Source of the DNA: an uncultured Candidatus Saccharibacteria bacterium
GTDB lineage: Bacteria > Patescibacteriota > Saccharimonadia > Saccharimonadales > Saccharimonadaceae
DNA length: 64,000 nucleotides
Direction: 5' to 3'
NCBI GenBank assembly: GCA_947253945.1
Contig: CAMYAY010000004.1
Location: 4,936 to 68,935 of the forward strand
Below, piece after piece: positions 9,070-17,466 of the stretch (within the stretch, counting starts at the first letter, position 1; the number at the start of each line of letters is the position of its first letter). Both the position numbers and the translations under genes were made by a program. Under the pieces are notes generated by a model that saw only the letters and a list, made by a program, of their open reading frames with translations, did not search any database and was not told where the DNA came from.

Positions 9070-10332
9070 TTATGCCTTACCGAATAGTTTATAAGCCTTC
9101 TTAACGAAGCCGAGACTCTTGAGTGACAGCTTTTTATTGTACGAAATTGCCCCAATCTGGAACAGCTTAGCAGCCAATAGCATCACTACTATAATCGACA
9201 CTATCATAATAGTGAAAACAATGGCCACATCCTGCATTGTTAAATAGCCCATAGCATTACGTACTAGTAGCGGAATTGGCGCCGTAAATGGAAAATACAT
9301 TAGAATCTGTGCAACTAAATCAGCCTTAGCTGTAATGTATATGTTAAGCGCATAGATTGGTATAAACACCAGCATCATTACAATTCCAGTATATTGGCTG
9401 GCTTCCTTCGCGGTCGGTGACACTGCTCCCATACCAACTAGTGCTCCACAAATTAGCATTAAACTAAGCACAAAAATACCAAACCCTACACCAAGCCTTA
9501 CCGGATCAAGCGGAATCTGTGAAATAAATGGTATAATTCCACCAGCAAATTCAGGCTTAAAAATACGCAGTCCAGCAAACACTAACACCAATATGCCTAC
9601 CATCTCAAAAATCTGCACAAATATCAATGAAATGTAGGCCATAATTTTAGCTGAGATAAAAGTCCGGCTATTAATCGTAGTTAGAATAATCTCGGTAACG
9701 CGGTTTTCCTTTTCTTCGGTGGTCGAATTAACCATCATGCTACCGTAAACCGACAAAATCAGATAGAACACAATAATCAACGCCCCTGGAGCAATCATCT
9801 CAGCAATCGGGTTGATTGGCTTGCCATCACGATAATTCTGCGTATTATACTTCACGGTTGACTTTGTCATACTTGTCAAATCGTCTGACATACGACGCTT
9901 CGCGCTCTTTGAAAGAATATCCTTCGAAATATCCTCATAGCGGCCGCCCTCCATCATTCCAATATAGTTTTGGTCAATTGTAACCGGCATATTACTGAGG
10001 TTCTTAGGATAGTGAATTACAGCATCAAGCTTCTTGCTCATTAAATCGCGCTCGCTACCAGCCAAATCGCGCGTCAAATGTGCACCTGTACCGGCAATAT
10101 CGTCTTTATTAATTAAGCCACTATCATCAATTATCGCAATCTTGTATGATTCGTTTCTAGCAGCTTCGATATTATCATGCTGCGTCTTCTGAGCAAACAC
10201 TGAAATGCCCGCAATTACAAATATAATGGCTGGCACAATTAGGATGCTAAACCAAAACATCTTTTTCTTCATGGTGCGTATCATCTCAAAACGATACACT
10301 GTACCAAAATTGTGGCCAAATAACCTACTCAT
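9070..10332 (-). CDS. ABC-2 type exporter permease (NatB-like)
   Basis: Membrane component of an ABC exporter. From the ATG at 10332, which overlaps the ATPase stop by eight bases, the product is 420 residues. It has one N-terminal membrane segment (about 25-45), a large outside domain of about 150 residues, then five or six membrane segments in the C-terminal half, including the stretch containing EEKENRVTEIILTTI, a hallmark of NatB/ABC-2 permeases. Substrate is unknown; relatives export Na+ or antimicrobials. The 3' end is followed by a terminator inside the neighbouring gene. Confidence 0.88.
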   Translation of the reverse strand: MSRLFGHNFGTVYRFEMIRTMKKKMFWFSILIVPAIIFVIAGISVFAQKTQHDNIEAARNESYKIAIIDDSGLINKDDIAGTGAHLTRDLAGSERDLMSKKLDAVIHYPKNLSNMPVTIDQNYIGMMEGGRYEDISKDILSKSAKRRMSDDLTSMTKSTVKYNTQNYRDGKPINPIAEMIAPGALIIVFYLILSVYGSMMVNSTTEEKENRVTEIILTTINSRTFISAKIMAYISLIFVQIFEMVGILVLVFAGLRIFKPEFAGGIIPFISQIPLDPVRLGVGFGIFVLSLMLICGALVGMGAVSPTAKEASQYTGIVMMLVFIPIYALNIYITAKADLVAQILMYFPFTAPIPLLVRNAMGYLTMQDVAIVFTIMIVSIIVVMLLAAKLFQIGAISYNKKLSLKSLGFVKKAYKLFGKA

Positions 10333-11080
10333 CGTCTTTGTCTCCTTCGTAAACTTTAATAAATACATCGCGAAGCGACTTCTCGCCATATTTATGCTCA
10401 ACTTCCTCTGGTGTACCATAGGCCTCAGCCACGCCGTTCTTTAATAACAATACACGGTCGCAAAGATGTTCCACATCTTCCATCTGGTGACTAATCATTA
10501 CAATGGTAGCACCGCGTTCCTTGCTCTCCATAATAAGTTGCATTAACAGCTTGCAGTTAACTGGGTCGAAACCCTTAGTTGGCTCATCCAGCACTAATAG
10601 CTCTGGGTCGTTCATTAAAGCAACGCCGAGCTGGATTTTTTGCTGCTGGCCACCACTCAATTTATCAAGACGAGTATTGGCATATTCAGTCATCTTAACG
10701 CGCTCTAGATATTGCTTGATGTACTGATTGGCCTCCTGGCGCGACATACCTTTTAGCTGACCAAGAAATCGCATAGCATCAGCTACCGTCTCTTTACGAT
10801 ACAGCCCCCGCTCTTCCGGCAAATAGCCCAATTTAATACCACTATCAACCCTATATGGAGCACCATCTACTAACAGTTCTCCCGAAGTTGGTTTATAAAC
10901 ACCAAACAGTGCGCGCAACGTTGTAGTCTTACCGCTACCGTTACTACCAAGTAGTCCAAATACTTCGCCACGCTTAACCTCAAACGACAAATCTTTAATA
11001 ACATGTTTGTCGCCAAAATCCATTTTAAAATGCTTAACAGTGATAACATCACTTTTGTCAGCAGCTCGGGATTCTACCAT
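10325..11080 (-). CDS. ABC transporter ATP-binding protein (NatA-like)
   Basis: Cytoplasmic ATPase of the exporter. The 251 residues carry Walker A (GSNGSGKTT), the signature LSGGQQQKIQL, Walker B (LLVLDEPTKGFDP) and the switch His (MISHQ). The C-terminal extension of about 30 residues is typical of NatA/CcmA-type subunits that pair with ABC-2 permeases, and the permease start overlaps this stop by eight bases. A GAAAGGA ribosome site precedes the ATG. Confidence 0.93.
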   Translation of the reverse strand: MVESRAADKSDVITVKHFKMDFGDKHVIKDLSFEVKRGEVFGLLGSNGSGKTTTLRALFGVYKPTSGELLVDGAPYRVDSGIKLGYLPEERGLYRKETVADAMRFLGQLKGMSRQEANQYIKQYLERVKMTEYANTRLDKLSGGQQQKIQLGVALMNDPELLVLDEPTKGFDPVNCKLLMQLIMESKERGATIVMISHQMEDVEHLCDRVLLLKNGVAEAYGTPEEVEHKYGEKSLRDVFIKVYEGDKDDE

Positions 11081-11124
11081 TTTTATCCTTTCTTTACCTA
11101 GTTGACTGGCAACTATTACACTTA

Positions 11125-11130
11125 ATTATA
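11125..11130 (-). promoter_or_regulatory. -10 box of the ABC exporter operon
   Basis: Minus strand TATAAT immediately downstream of the dsbA-like gene stop; leader of about 38 bases to the ATPase start. Confidence 0.4.
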
Positions 11131-11958
11131 CTACTTTTTTAGACCAAGCAATGCCTTGTCTAAAGCGCTCTTCAACGTCTCATACTTTACGGCACCATCT
11201 AGCTTCTTACCGTTAATATATACTGATGGTGTGCCGTTTACCCCCATGCGACGACCGAGTGCGCAGTCTCGCTCAATCTTTGCCTTTACACCATTTGTCT
11301 GCGCATTAACAAACTCAGCATTAAATTTGTCAGCATCCAAGCCCGATTGCCTTGCGTAATCTGTCAAAGTCTTATTTCGTGTTGCTGAATCAACCGCATA
11401 ACTTACCCACATATCGTTCTGAAACAGCAAGTCATGCATCTTCCAAAATGCTTGATTGCCACCCAGTTTTGCGGCCGTCTCACCCGCAATTAGCACCGTA
11501 TCGGAGTTCGGATATGACAAGCTGAAGTTACGATAAATAAACCTCACACGGTCACCATATTCTTGATGAATCTTATCAACATAGCTATGTACCGCCTGAC
11601 AATGAACACAAGCAAAGTCCTCGTATTCAATTACTGTCACCTTGCTGTCCAATTTACCCTTGATGTGATCTGGAATGACCTTATTAACCTCATCTTGCGC
11701 CATCTCTTTACCGGTCAAATCTTTAAACGCTGCCTTCACTTTATCTACTGTAATAGGGTGCTGCGGGTCTAGCTTATCTGCTAACGCCTTCATATCAACA
11801 CGCCGCGTAGTATTAGAAGTATCTTTAACGTCAAACTGACCTTCACCTGGCTTCGGCTGCGAACTCTTATACCAAAACAGACCAACAAATACCAATACTA
11901 CTACTACAATCAGCACAAACGCTAAGCGCATGCTGCCTAATTCATTATCTCTTCTCAC
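11131..11958 (-). CDS. DsbA-family thiol-disulfide oxidoreductase, membrane-anchored
   Basis: Predicted to introduce or isomerise disulfides in exported proteins. The longest frame opens with a TTG at 11970, but GGAGG lies over that position and sits five bases before a GTG at 11958, which I take as the start (275 residues). One membrane segment (about 10-29) anchors an outward domain. The thioredoxin-like fold shows the catalytic CVHC (residues 117-120) after YEDFA and the cis-Pro loop NGTPSVYING, typical of DsbA/DSBA_oxidored proteins. No DsbB or VKOR partner is in the window. Several exported proteins here have paired cysteines and could be substrates. Confidence 0.9.
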   Translation of the reverse strand: MRRDNELGSMRLAFVLIVVVVLVFVGLFWYKSSQPKPGEGQFDVKDTSNTTRRVDMKALADKLDPQHPITVDKVKAAFKDLTGKEMAQDEVNKVIPDHIKGKLDSKVTVIEYEDFACVHCQAVHSYVDKIHQEYGDRVRFIYRNFSLSYPNSDTVLIAGETAAKLGGNQAFWKMHDLLFQNDMWVSYAVDSATRNKTLTDYARQSGLDADKFNAEFVNAQTNGVKAKIERDCALGRRMGVNGTPSVYINGKKLDGAVKYETLKSALDKALLGLKK

Positions 11959-11984
11959 AATATCCTCCAAATAACATTATTACT

Positions 11985-12006
11985 AGTATAGCATAAATGC
12001 TATAAT
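11985..12006. promoter_or_regulatory. Back-to-back divergent extended -10 promoters
   Basis: Minus strand TGCTATACT (11985-11993, for the dsbA-like gene) and plus strand TGCTATAAT (11998-12006, for the CNNM gene) form an 18-base palindrome at 11987-12004. The plus-strand box ends seven bases before the ATG at 12013. Confidence 0.65.
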
Positions 12007-12012
12007 AATATC

Positions 12013-12897
12013 ATGCCTATTATCTTCATAATCTTGATTACCATATTATCGACTGCGTTATCAAGTGTTAACTTTGCCCCTAGTTTAAGTGATTTTGAAA
12101 TCAAACGGCTCGGCAAAACTAACGAGAAATATCAAGACGTCGCCCGCTTCATTCATGTCTACCCGACGTTCTATCTATTCTTAAAGTTTATTCATATCTG
12201 TTTAATTATTATCCTAACCAGTATTGCCGCCCGTAGCTACGGTATCATCACTGGTTCAATTTTAGCGGGTGCACTAATCACTCTGTCTGAGTTGCTTGGC
12301 AATAAAATTTCGCCTGTCACTACTGTGCTATTAGCTGACCAATCTAAATTCGTCAATCACTACTTTAGTTGGACTGAATTTTTGCGCCCACTAACCGTCG
12401 AACCGCCAAAACCACGTGTTGCCTCAACTGATGAACTCAGCCATCTCATTGAGGACAGCAAACTAAATATTGATCTCAAGCAGGAACTAACTCAAACACT
12501 ACTAAATAGCCAACAAACCGCTCAAGACTGCATGCATCATTGGACAGAGGTAGTAAAGCTAAAACAGCGCGACCGTTTGACACCAAAGGCGCTAGACGAC
12601 CTCTTTAAGAGCAAGCAGGGCGTCTTCCCCGTACTAAAAAATAATGAGGTTGCTGGATTAATCTACCTCAGCGACGTCTCAATTGTAGCGCAAAGCGAAA
12701 AGTCTATTTCAGACTATCTACGAAACGACGTACTCTATGTTACAGCCGACGAACCGCTTAAATCAGTAATCAACAAGATGGCCGCCAGCGAACTAACTAT
12801 TGCTATCGTAAAGCACGATGAAACGATTGTTGGTCTAGTAACACTAGATAGTATTGTCAATCCCGTCTGCGCCAACCTAAAATGTGGTAAAATATAA
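12013..12897 (+). CDS. CNNM/CorC-like membrane protein with CBS pair
   Basis: The 294 residues have a membrane N-terminal half (hydrophobic stretches at about 1-18, 50-72 and 77-98) and a cytosolic CBS pair at about 180-290, with the repeats around KSKQGVFPVLKNNEVAGLIYL and LTIAIVKHDETIVGLVTLD. The layout matches the CNNM/HlyC-CorC family, linked to Mg2+ or Co2+ transport and adenosine-nucleotide sensing. It is shorter than the usual 420-residue members, with fewer membrane helices and no CorC_HlyC C-terminal domain, so the family call is moderate. The message is predicted to be leaderless. aspS follows at 27 bases. Confidence 0.7.
   Translation: MPIIFIILITILSTALSSVNFAPSLSDFEIKRLGKTNEKYQDVARFIHVYPTFYLFLKFIHICLIIILTSIAARSYGIITGSILAGALITLSELLGNKISPVTTVLLADQSKFVNHYFSWTEFLRPLTVEPPKPRVASTDELSHLIEDSKLNIDLKQELTQTLLNSQQTAQDCMHHWTEVVKLKQRDRLTPKALDDLFKSKQGVFPVLKNNEVAGLIYLSDVSIVAQSEKSISDYLRNDVLYVTADEPLKSVINKMAASELTIAIVKHDETIVGLVTLDSIVNPVCANLKCGKI
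12885..12893 (+). promoter_or_regulatory. Extended -10 box of aspS
   Basis: TGGTAAAAT overlaps the end of the upstream gene; leader of about 25 bases with AAGGAAAGG before the aspS ATG. Confidence 0.55.
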
Positions 12898-12924
12898 CCT
12901 AGTTACAAGGAAAGGATTATTTTA

Positions 12925-14733
12925 ATGCAAAGAACACTAGCAATTGAGAGTGTTAAACATGTCGGCGAGACCATCAAAGTCGCCGGCTGGGTCAACACAA
13001 GACGCGACCACGGTGGCGTTATCTTTGTTGACCTTCGCGACCATACTGGTCTAGTACAGCTGGTCTTCAACCCAGACGACCCAGCTATGTTTAAAGATGC
13101 CGAAGGCCTCCGTGACGAATTTTGTATCAGCGCGGAAGGTCTAGTGCGCAATCGCGGCGCAGGGCTCGAAAACCCACATATTCCAACTGGTACAGTAGAG
13201 GTTGTGGCTCAAAAATTAGAGATTTTAAACCGTTCCGAGCCTTTACCAGTGGCCACTAAAGACGAAGGACAACAATCAAGCGAGGAGATGCGGCTTAAAT
13301 ATCGCTTCCTCGACCTCCGTCGTCCAAGTATGCAAAAAATGATTAGTGAACGCGACCGCTTCTATCGTGTAATTCGACACTACATGGAAGACCACGACTT
13401 TACTGAGGTAGCTACACCAATTCTCGCTAACTCTAGCCCAGAAGGTGCACGTGACTTTTTGATTCCATCACGTCTTCGCCCTGGTCAATTCTACGCCTTA
13501 CCGCAGGCTCCACAACAGTTTAAACAGCTATTAATGGTTGGTGGTGTGCCAAAATACTACCAAATCGCCGCCTGCTTCCGCGATGAAGACCCACGCGCCG
13601 ACCGCCTCTATGGTGAATTCTACCAGTTAGACCTTGAGATGAGCTTCGTTGACAAAGGTGAAACAGTTCGTCAGACTATCGAACCGTTAATTCTTAATCT
13701 TACACAAGACTTTGGTGGCAAAAAGCTAGTCAACACCTATCGCTCTGCCGACTTTACTTATGCTAAACCAACCGACGTGCCGCGCATCCCGTACACCGTT
13801 GCAATGGAAACATACGGCACCGATAAACCTGACTTGCGTTACGGTATGCCGCTAGTTGAACTAACTGATGCACTAAAAAATACTAGCTTTGGTGTCTTTG
13901 CTAAGGCGGAATGTGTCAAGGCAATTTGTGTTAAAGGTGGCGCCGCAATGCCACGCAGCCAAATCGACCTCTTCACTGAGATGGCACGCAAAAATGGCGC
14001 TGGTGGTCTAGCCTACTTGACTTACAAAAATAACGAGATTAAGAGTCCGATTGCTAAATTCCTCGCACCAGCTGAGCTTGATGAGATTACCAAGCGTACC
14101 GAGGCTACCGATGGCGACATTGTCTTCTTTGGCGCCGACAAACGCGACTTAGTCAACAAGGTACTTGGTAAACTCCGCATTGCATTCGCTGACTACCAAG
14201 GTCTAAAGCACGATGATGAAGTTGCCCTCTGCTGGATTACTGACTTCCCATTCTATGAATACGACGAGGCTAATAAGCGTGTCGACTTCGGCCACAATCC
14301 ATTCTCGATGCCACGTGGCGGCTTAAAGGCACTTACTGACGCCAAGACCGACGCGGATAAGCTCGCAATTGTCGCCGACCAATACGATATGGTAATGAAT
14401 GGCTATGAAATTTGCTCGGGTGCAGTCCGCAATCACAACCCTGAGATTATGTATCAGGTATTTGGTCTGCTTGGCTACAACAAGGAATACGTCGACCAAA
14501 AATTCGGCGCAATGCTCAACGCCTTCCGCTTTGGTGCACCACCGCATGCCGGTTGCGCCTTCGGCATCGACCGCATCTTCATGGTCATGGAAAACACCGA
14601 CAATATCCGTGATATCGTCGCCTTCCCGAAGAATGGTTCTGGCATCGACCTCATGATGAGTTCACCGAACACCGTGTTCGACTCTCAGCTCAAAGAACTT
14701 CACGTTGGTATTGTCGAAACTAATACCGACTAA
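12925..14733 (+). CDS. aspS: Aspartyl-tRNA synthetase
   Basis: Class II synthetase charging tRNA-Asp, perhaps also tRNA-Asn. The 602 residues show the N-terminal OB fold (VAGWVNTRRDHGGVIFVDLRD), motif 2 around FRDEDPRADR, the bacterial GAD insertion in the middle, and motif 3 in GAPPHAGCAFGIDR. The bacterial-type length and insertion are intact. Whether it is discriminating cannot be decided here because no gatCAB genes are in the window. AAGGAAAGG precedes the ATG, and a bidirectional terminator follows. Confidence 0.96.
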   Translation: MQRTLAIESVKHVGETIKVAGWVNTRRDHGGVIFVDLRDHTGLVQLVFNPDDPAMFKDAEGLRDEFCISAEGLVRNRGAGLENPHIPTGTVEVVAQKLEILNRSEPLPVATKDEGQQSSEEMRLKYRFLDLRRPSMQKMISERDRFYRVIRHYMEDHDFTEVATPILANSSPEGARDFLIPSRLRPGQFYALPQAPQQFKQLLMVGGVPKYYQIAACFRDEDPRADRLYGEFYQLDLEMSFVDKGETVRQTIEPLILNLTQDFGGKKLVNTYRSADFTYAKPTDVPRIPYTVAMETYGTDKPDLRYGMPLVELTDALKNTSFGVFAKAECVKAICVKGGAAMPRSQIDLFTEMARKNGAGGLAYLTYKNNEIKSPIAKFLAPAELDEITKRTEATDGDIVFFGADKRDLVNKVLGKLRIAFADYQGLKHDDEVALCWITDFPFYEYDEANKRVDFGHNPFSMPRGGLKALTDAKTDADKLAIVADQYDMVMNGYEICSGAVRNHNPEIMYQVFGLLGYNKEYVDQKFGAMLNAFRFGAPPHAGCAFGIDRIFMVMENTDNIRDIVAFPKNGSGIDLMMSSPNTVFDSQLKELHVGIVETNTD

Positions 14734-14736
14734 ACC

Positions 14737-14764
14737 AAAATCACCCCTGCAAAGGGGTGATTTT
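14737..14764. terminator. Bidirectional terminator between aspS and the methyltransferase gene
   Basis: Stem TCACCCC/GGGGTGA (14741-14760) with A-tract and T-tract flanks serves the converging genes on both strands. Confidence 0.85.
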
Positions 14765-14770
14765 TGATCT

Positions 14771-15409
14771 CTACTTTAGTTGGATAATTGCCAGCGAGGC
14801 TTGCAACCGCGGACCAGACTTAATTAAATTACAGTGCGCATTACACCATTCATCCACTGCCTGTCGCGCACCCGGCAGATGTTCATTGCCGTAATCGTCC
14901 ACAACAATCGCAGCACCCGGCATCCAACGGCCAGCGCAAGCCGCAAAGCTATCTTTAATACTGCCGTAAAAATCACCATCGAAGTAAGCAAATGCAATCC
15001 GCTCCGGCACATCACTCGGCGTTAAATCAGCAAACCAGCCCTTCTTTATCTCCGGCAAAGGCAGCCCAGCGCGCTTGAAATTCTCTATTACTTCGCGCTT
15101 CGTGGCTTTTAGCTCGCCTCGTTTAAATTCTTGTCCTAACCCAGCGCGGTCTGCTGCAGTCTTATCTGGTAACCCATCAAACGAATCATAGATATAAAGC
15201 TGACGCTGCGGAGCAATTGCGCGCAATAAGCGCATTAAAAACAAACTGGTCGTGCCCTTGTAACAGCCAAATTCAACGACATCGCCCACTACATCAGCCA
15301 CAATCACCTGTTGCAATGCCATCAAAATCAGCCTAATTTCCTCTGGGCTAACTTGGTCAGACACCAGCTGGTGTTGAGCGATTACTTTGGCGATATCAAA
15401 TTTCATCAT
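14771..15409 (-). CDS. TylF/MycF-family O-methyltransferase-like protein
   Basis: Predicted SAM-dependent methyltransferase. The 212 residues carry the SAM-binding motif VVEFGCYKGTTS, YIYDSFDGLP (a TylF-family hallmark), AYFDGDFYGSIKDSF and the metal-site-like VVDDYGN. Members act on sugars or small molecules, often in surface glycan or macrolide synthesis; the substrate here is unknown. Its start overlaps the gpmA stop (TAATG), so it is translated as the second gene of the gpmA transcript and ends at the bidirectional terminator shared with aspS. Confidence 0.85.
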   Translation of the reverse strand: MMKFDIAKVIAQHQLVSDQVSPEEIRLILMALQQVIVADVVGDVVEFGCYKGTTSLFLMRLLRAIAPQRQLYIYDSFDGLPDKTAADRAGLGQEFKRGELKATKREVIENFKRAGLPLPEIKKGWFADLTPSDVPERIAFAYFDGDFYGSIKDSFAACAGRWMPGAAIVVDDYGNEHLPGARQAVDEWCNAHCNLIKSGPRLQASLAIIQLK

Positions 15410-16044
15410 TAAGCGTGAGTTTGCTCAATATCAGCGTGCATTTCTTCACGCGACACTGCGCGGCCCTCAGCATCTACCCGATATTCAAGCACTGTACCAA
15501 ATTTCATCTCAAAATGAGCAATATCAGCATCAGAAATACCGTCAATATACTTCACTAGTGCACGGATTGAATTGCCATGCGCTACAAATAAGATATTTTC
15601 GCCCTGCTGCAACTTACTAACAATCTGTTCGCGATACCATGGCACTACACGATTATAAACATCATGCAATGTTTCGCCATTTGGAATTGGCTCGTCAAAA
15701 TTACGGCGAATAGCGTTAAACTTATCGTCGCCAACCTTAGCCTTAACATCCCATTTGTTTAGCCCAGTGTAGTCACCATAATCACGCTCATTCAGTTCAG
15801 ACACTGCCGTATAAGATGGATTATCCTGACCTTGCACTTTCATGACTTGCTGCATAGTCTCAATCGACCGCTTGAGCTTGCTTGTGTAAATTTCGTCAAA
15901 CTTAATATCCTTAACTAGCTCGCCCATCTTCAAGGCATCACTGGCGCCCTTTGGCGTCAAAGAAACATCTGTCCAGCCAGTCCACTTACCGAGTAAGTTC
16001 CATTCGCTTTCACCGTGCCGCATCAATACTAATTTACCGCTCAT
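15409..16044 (-). CDS. gpmA: 2,3-bisphosphoglycerate-dependent phosphoglycerate mutase
   Basis: Glycolytic conversion of 3-phosphoglycerate to 2-phosphoglycerate. The 211 residues start MSGKLVLMRHGESEWN, with the phospho-accepting His in RHGES; WTGWTDVSLTPKG, YTSKLKRSI, ELNERDYGDYTGLNK and LFVAHGNSIRAL are further family blocks. AAGGAG lies upstream of the ATG, and an extended -10 box sits in the gap after obg. The product feeds enolase, encoded about 5 kb away. Confidence 0.95.
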   Translation of the reverse strand: MSGKLVLMRHGESEWNLLGKWTGWTDVSLTPKGASDALKMGELVKDIKFDEIYTSKLKRSIETMQQVMKVQGQDNPSYTAVSELNERDYGDYTGLNKWDVKAKVGDDKFNAIRRNFDEPIPNGETLHDVYNRVVPWYREQIVSKLQQGENILFVAHGNSIRALVKYIDGISDADIAHFEMKFGTVLEYRVDAEGRAVSREEMHADIEQTHA

Positions 16045-16075
16045 ATTACTCCTTTTTATTTAATATCCTGCATTC

Positions 16076-16084
16076 ATTATAACA
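16076..16084 (-). promoter_or_regulatory. Extended -10 box of gpmA
   Basis: Minus strand TGTTATAAT in the 47-base gap after obg; leader of about 25 bases with AAGGAG. Confidence 0.6.
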
Positions 16085-16091
16085 CTTTTAT

Positions 16092-17402
16092 CTAGTCATT
16101 CCACTGTTCCAGTAAGGTAAATTGATGGCCAACAATCTCAATAATTGATTCACCGTTAGCGCCCTGATGCTCTAGCTCACGCGCGATGCCACTGCGTTGT
16201 AAAATATCGCGCAACCGGTTTACGCCAAAAGTATTGTCAAAGTCAGTCTTCTCAGCAAACTTTTCAATTCGATCACCAGTCACTACATATACCGTACCAC
16301 TATCGCGCTCTTCACGAGTCACCCACCAAGTTGAATTTAACTGCTTCTTCGATAACTCAATCACCTCTGGTGTATCATCTAGCATTTCGGCTTCCGCCGC
16401 TGTCTGCTCAGCCTGCGCCTGTCGCTCATCCGCGACTACTACCGACAATTTACGCAATAGTTCCTTGGTACCATGATGCGCCTGCGACGATAATAGGTAA
16501 ATTGGACTCTTCGTCACCTGCTTCAGCTCATCCAACTGCATAGTAGCGATTTCGTCATCAACTAAATCAGTTTTAGTAATCGCAATAATCTCCGGTTTGC
16601 CTGCCAAATCGGCCGAATACTGCGTCAACTCACTACGAATCTTCTGATAATCACCGCTGATATCATTTGACATTACATCAATCATATGTAGAATCACCGC
16701 CGTGCGTTCAACGTGACGCAAAAACTCGTCGCCCAGTCCTTTGCCTTGGCTAGCACCCTCAATCAGTCCTGGAATATCGGCAATTAAAAGCGACTTGCCA
16801 TCAACATCAGCCACACCAAGATTTGGTGTTAACGTCGTAAATGCATAATTGGCAATCTCAGGACGAGCATTGCTTACTACTGACAGAAAAGTTGACTTAC
16901 CAGCATTAGGAAATCCCACTAAACCGACATCTGCTACCATTTTTAGCTCTAACTGAGCAGTAAACTTCTCACCTTTCGTGCCGACTTCTGCCACTCGTGG
17001 CAACTGACGAGTCGATGACTTAAAATGAGCGTTACCAAAGCCGCCCTCGCCACCGCGCGCCACAATCGCCCGCTGACCAACCTCGGTTAAATCAGCAATC
17101 ACTTCACCATCGCGCCGCACGATTGTGCCAAGCGGCACCTTAACCAGCCTATCAACACCGTTGGCACCATGCATCTTGCGCTTGCCGCCCGCACCGCCAT
17201 CCTGTGCCTTTAGCTCTGGTTTAAACCGGAATTCTGCCAAAGTATTCACATTGCTATCCGCTACAAACACCACATTGCCGCCATCACCGCCATCACCGCC
17301 GTCTGGGCCGCCCTTTTCGACGTATTTTTCATGGCGTAAACTAACCGCGCCGTTACCACCACGGCCGGCTTCAATAAATACTTCTGCGGTATCAGCAAAC
17401 AT
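16092..17402 (-). CDS. obg: GTPase Obg
   Basis: Ribosome-associated GTPase involved in 50S maturation and stress responses. The 436 residues comprise the glycine-rich Obg fold (about 1-158, with GGDGGDGGNVVFVAD), the G domain with P-loop GFPNAGKST, ADIPGLIEGAS as G3 and ITKTDL as G4, and a C-terminal OCT domain (from about 350, ending FTLLEQW). Full family length. The start is ten bases after an extended -10 box, so the leader is at most a few bases. It is transcribed divergently from uvrC. Confidence 0.96.
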   Translation of the reverse strand: MFADTAEVFIEAGRGGNGAVSLRHEKYVEKGGPDGGDGGDGGNVVFVADSNVNTLAEFRFKPELKAQDGGAGGKRKMHGANGVDRLVKVPLGTIVRRDGEVIADLTEVGQRAIVARGGEGGFGNAHFKSSTRQLPRVAEVGTKGEKFTAQLELKMVADVGLVGFPNAGKSTFLSVVSNARPEIANYAFTTLTPNLGVADVDGKSLLIADIPGLIEGASQGKGLGDEFLRHVERTAVILHMIDVMSNDISGDYQKIRSELTQYSADLAGKPEIIAITKTDLVDDEIATMQLDELKQVTKSPIYLLSSQAHHGTKELLRKLSVVVADERQAQAEQTAAEAEMLDDTPEVIELSKKQLNSTWWVTREERDSGTVYVVTGDRIEKFAEKTDFDNTFGVNRLRDILQRSGIARELEHQGANGESIIEIVGHQFTLLEQWND

Positions 17403-17411
17403 AATACTTCT

Positions 17412-17420
17412 ATTTTACCA
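17412..17420 (-). promoter_or_regulatory. Extended -10 box of obg
   Basis: Minus strand TGGTAAAAT ending ten bases before the obg ATG, in a 64-base divergent region shared with uvrC. Confidence 0.55.
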
Positions 17421-17450
17421 GATTCTTGCAATAATTGCTATTTTATTTTG

Positions 17451-17459
17451 TGGTAAAAT
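17451..17459 (+). promoter_or_regulatory. Extended -10 box of uvrC
   Basis: TGGTAAAAT ending eight bases before the GTG start at 17467; no Shine-Dalgarno is visible between them. Confidence 0.55.
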
Positions 17460-17466
17460 AGACCTA

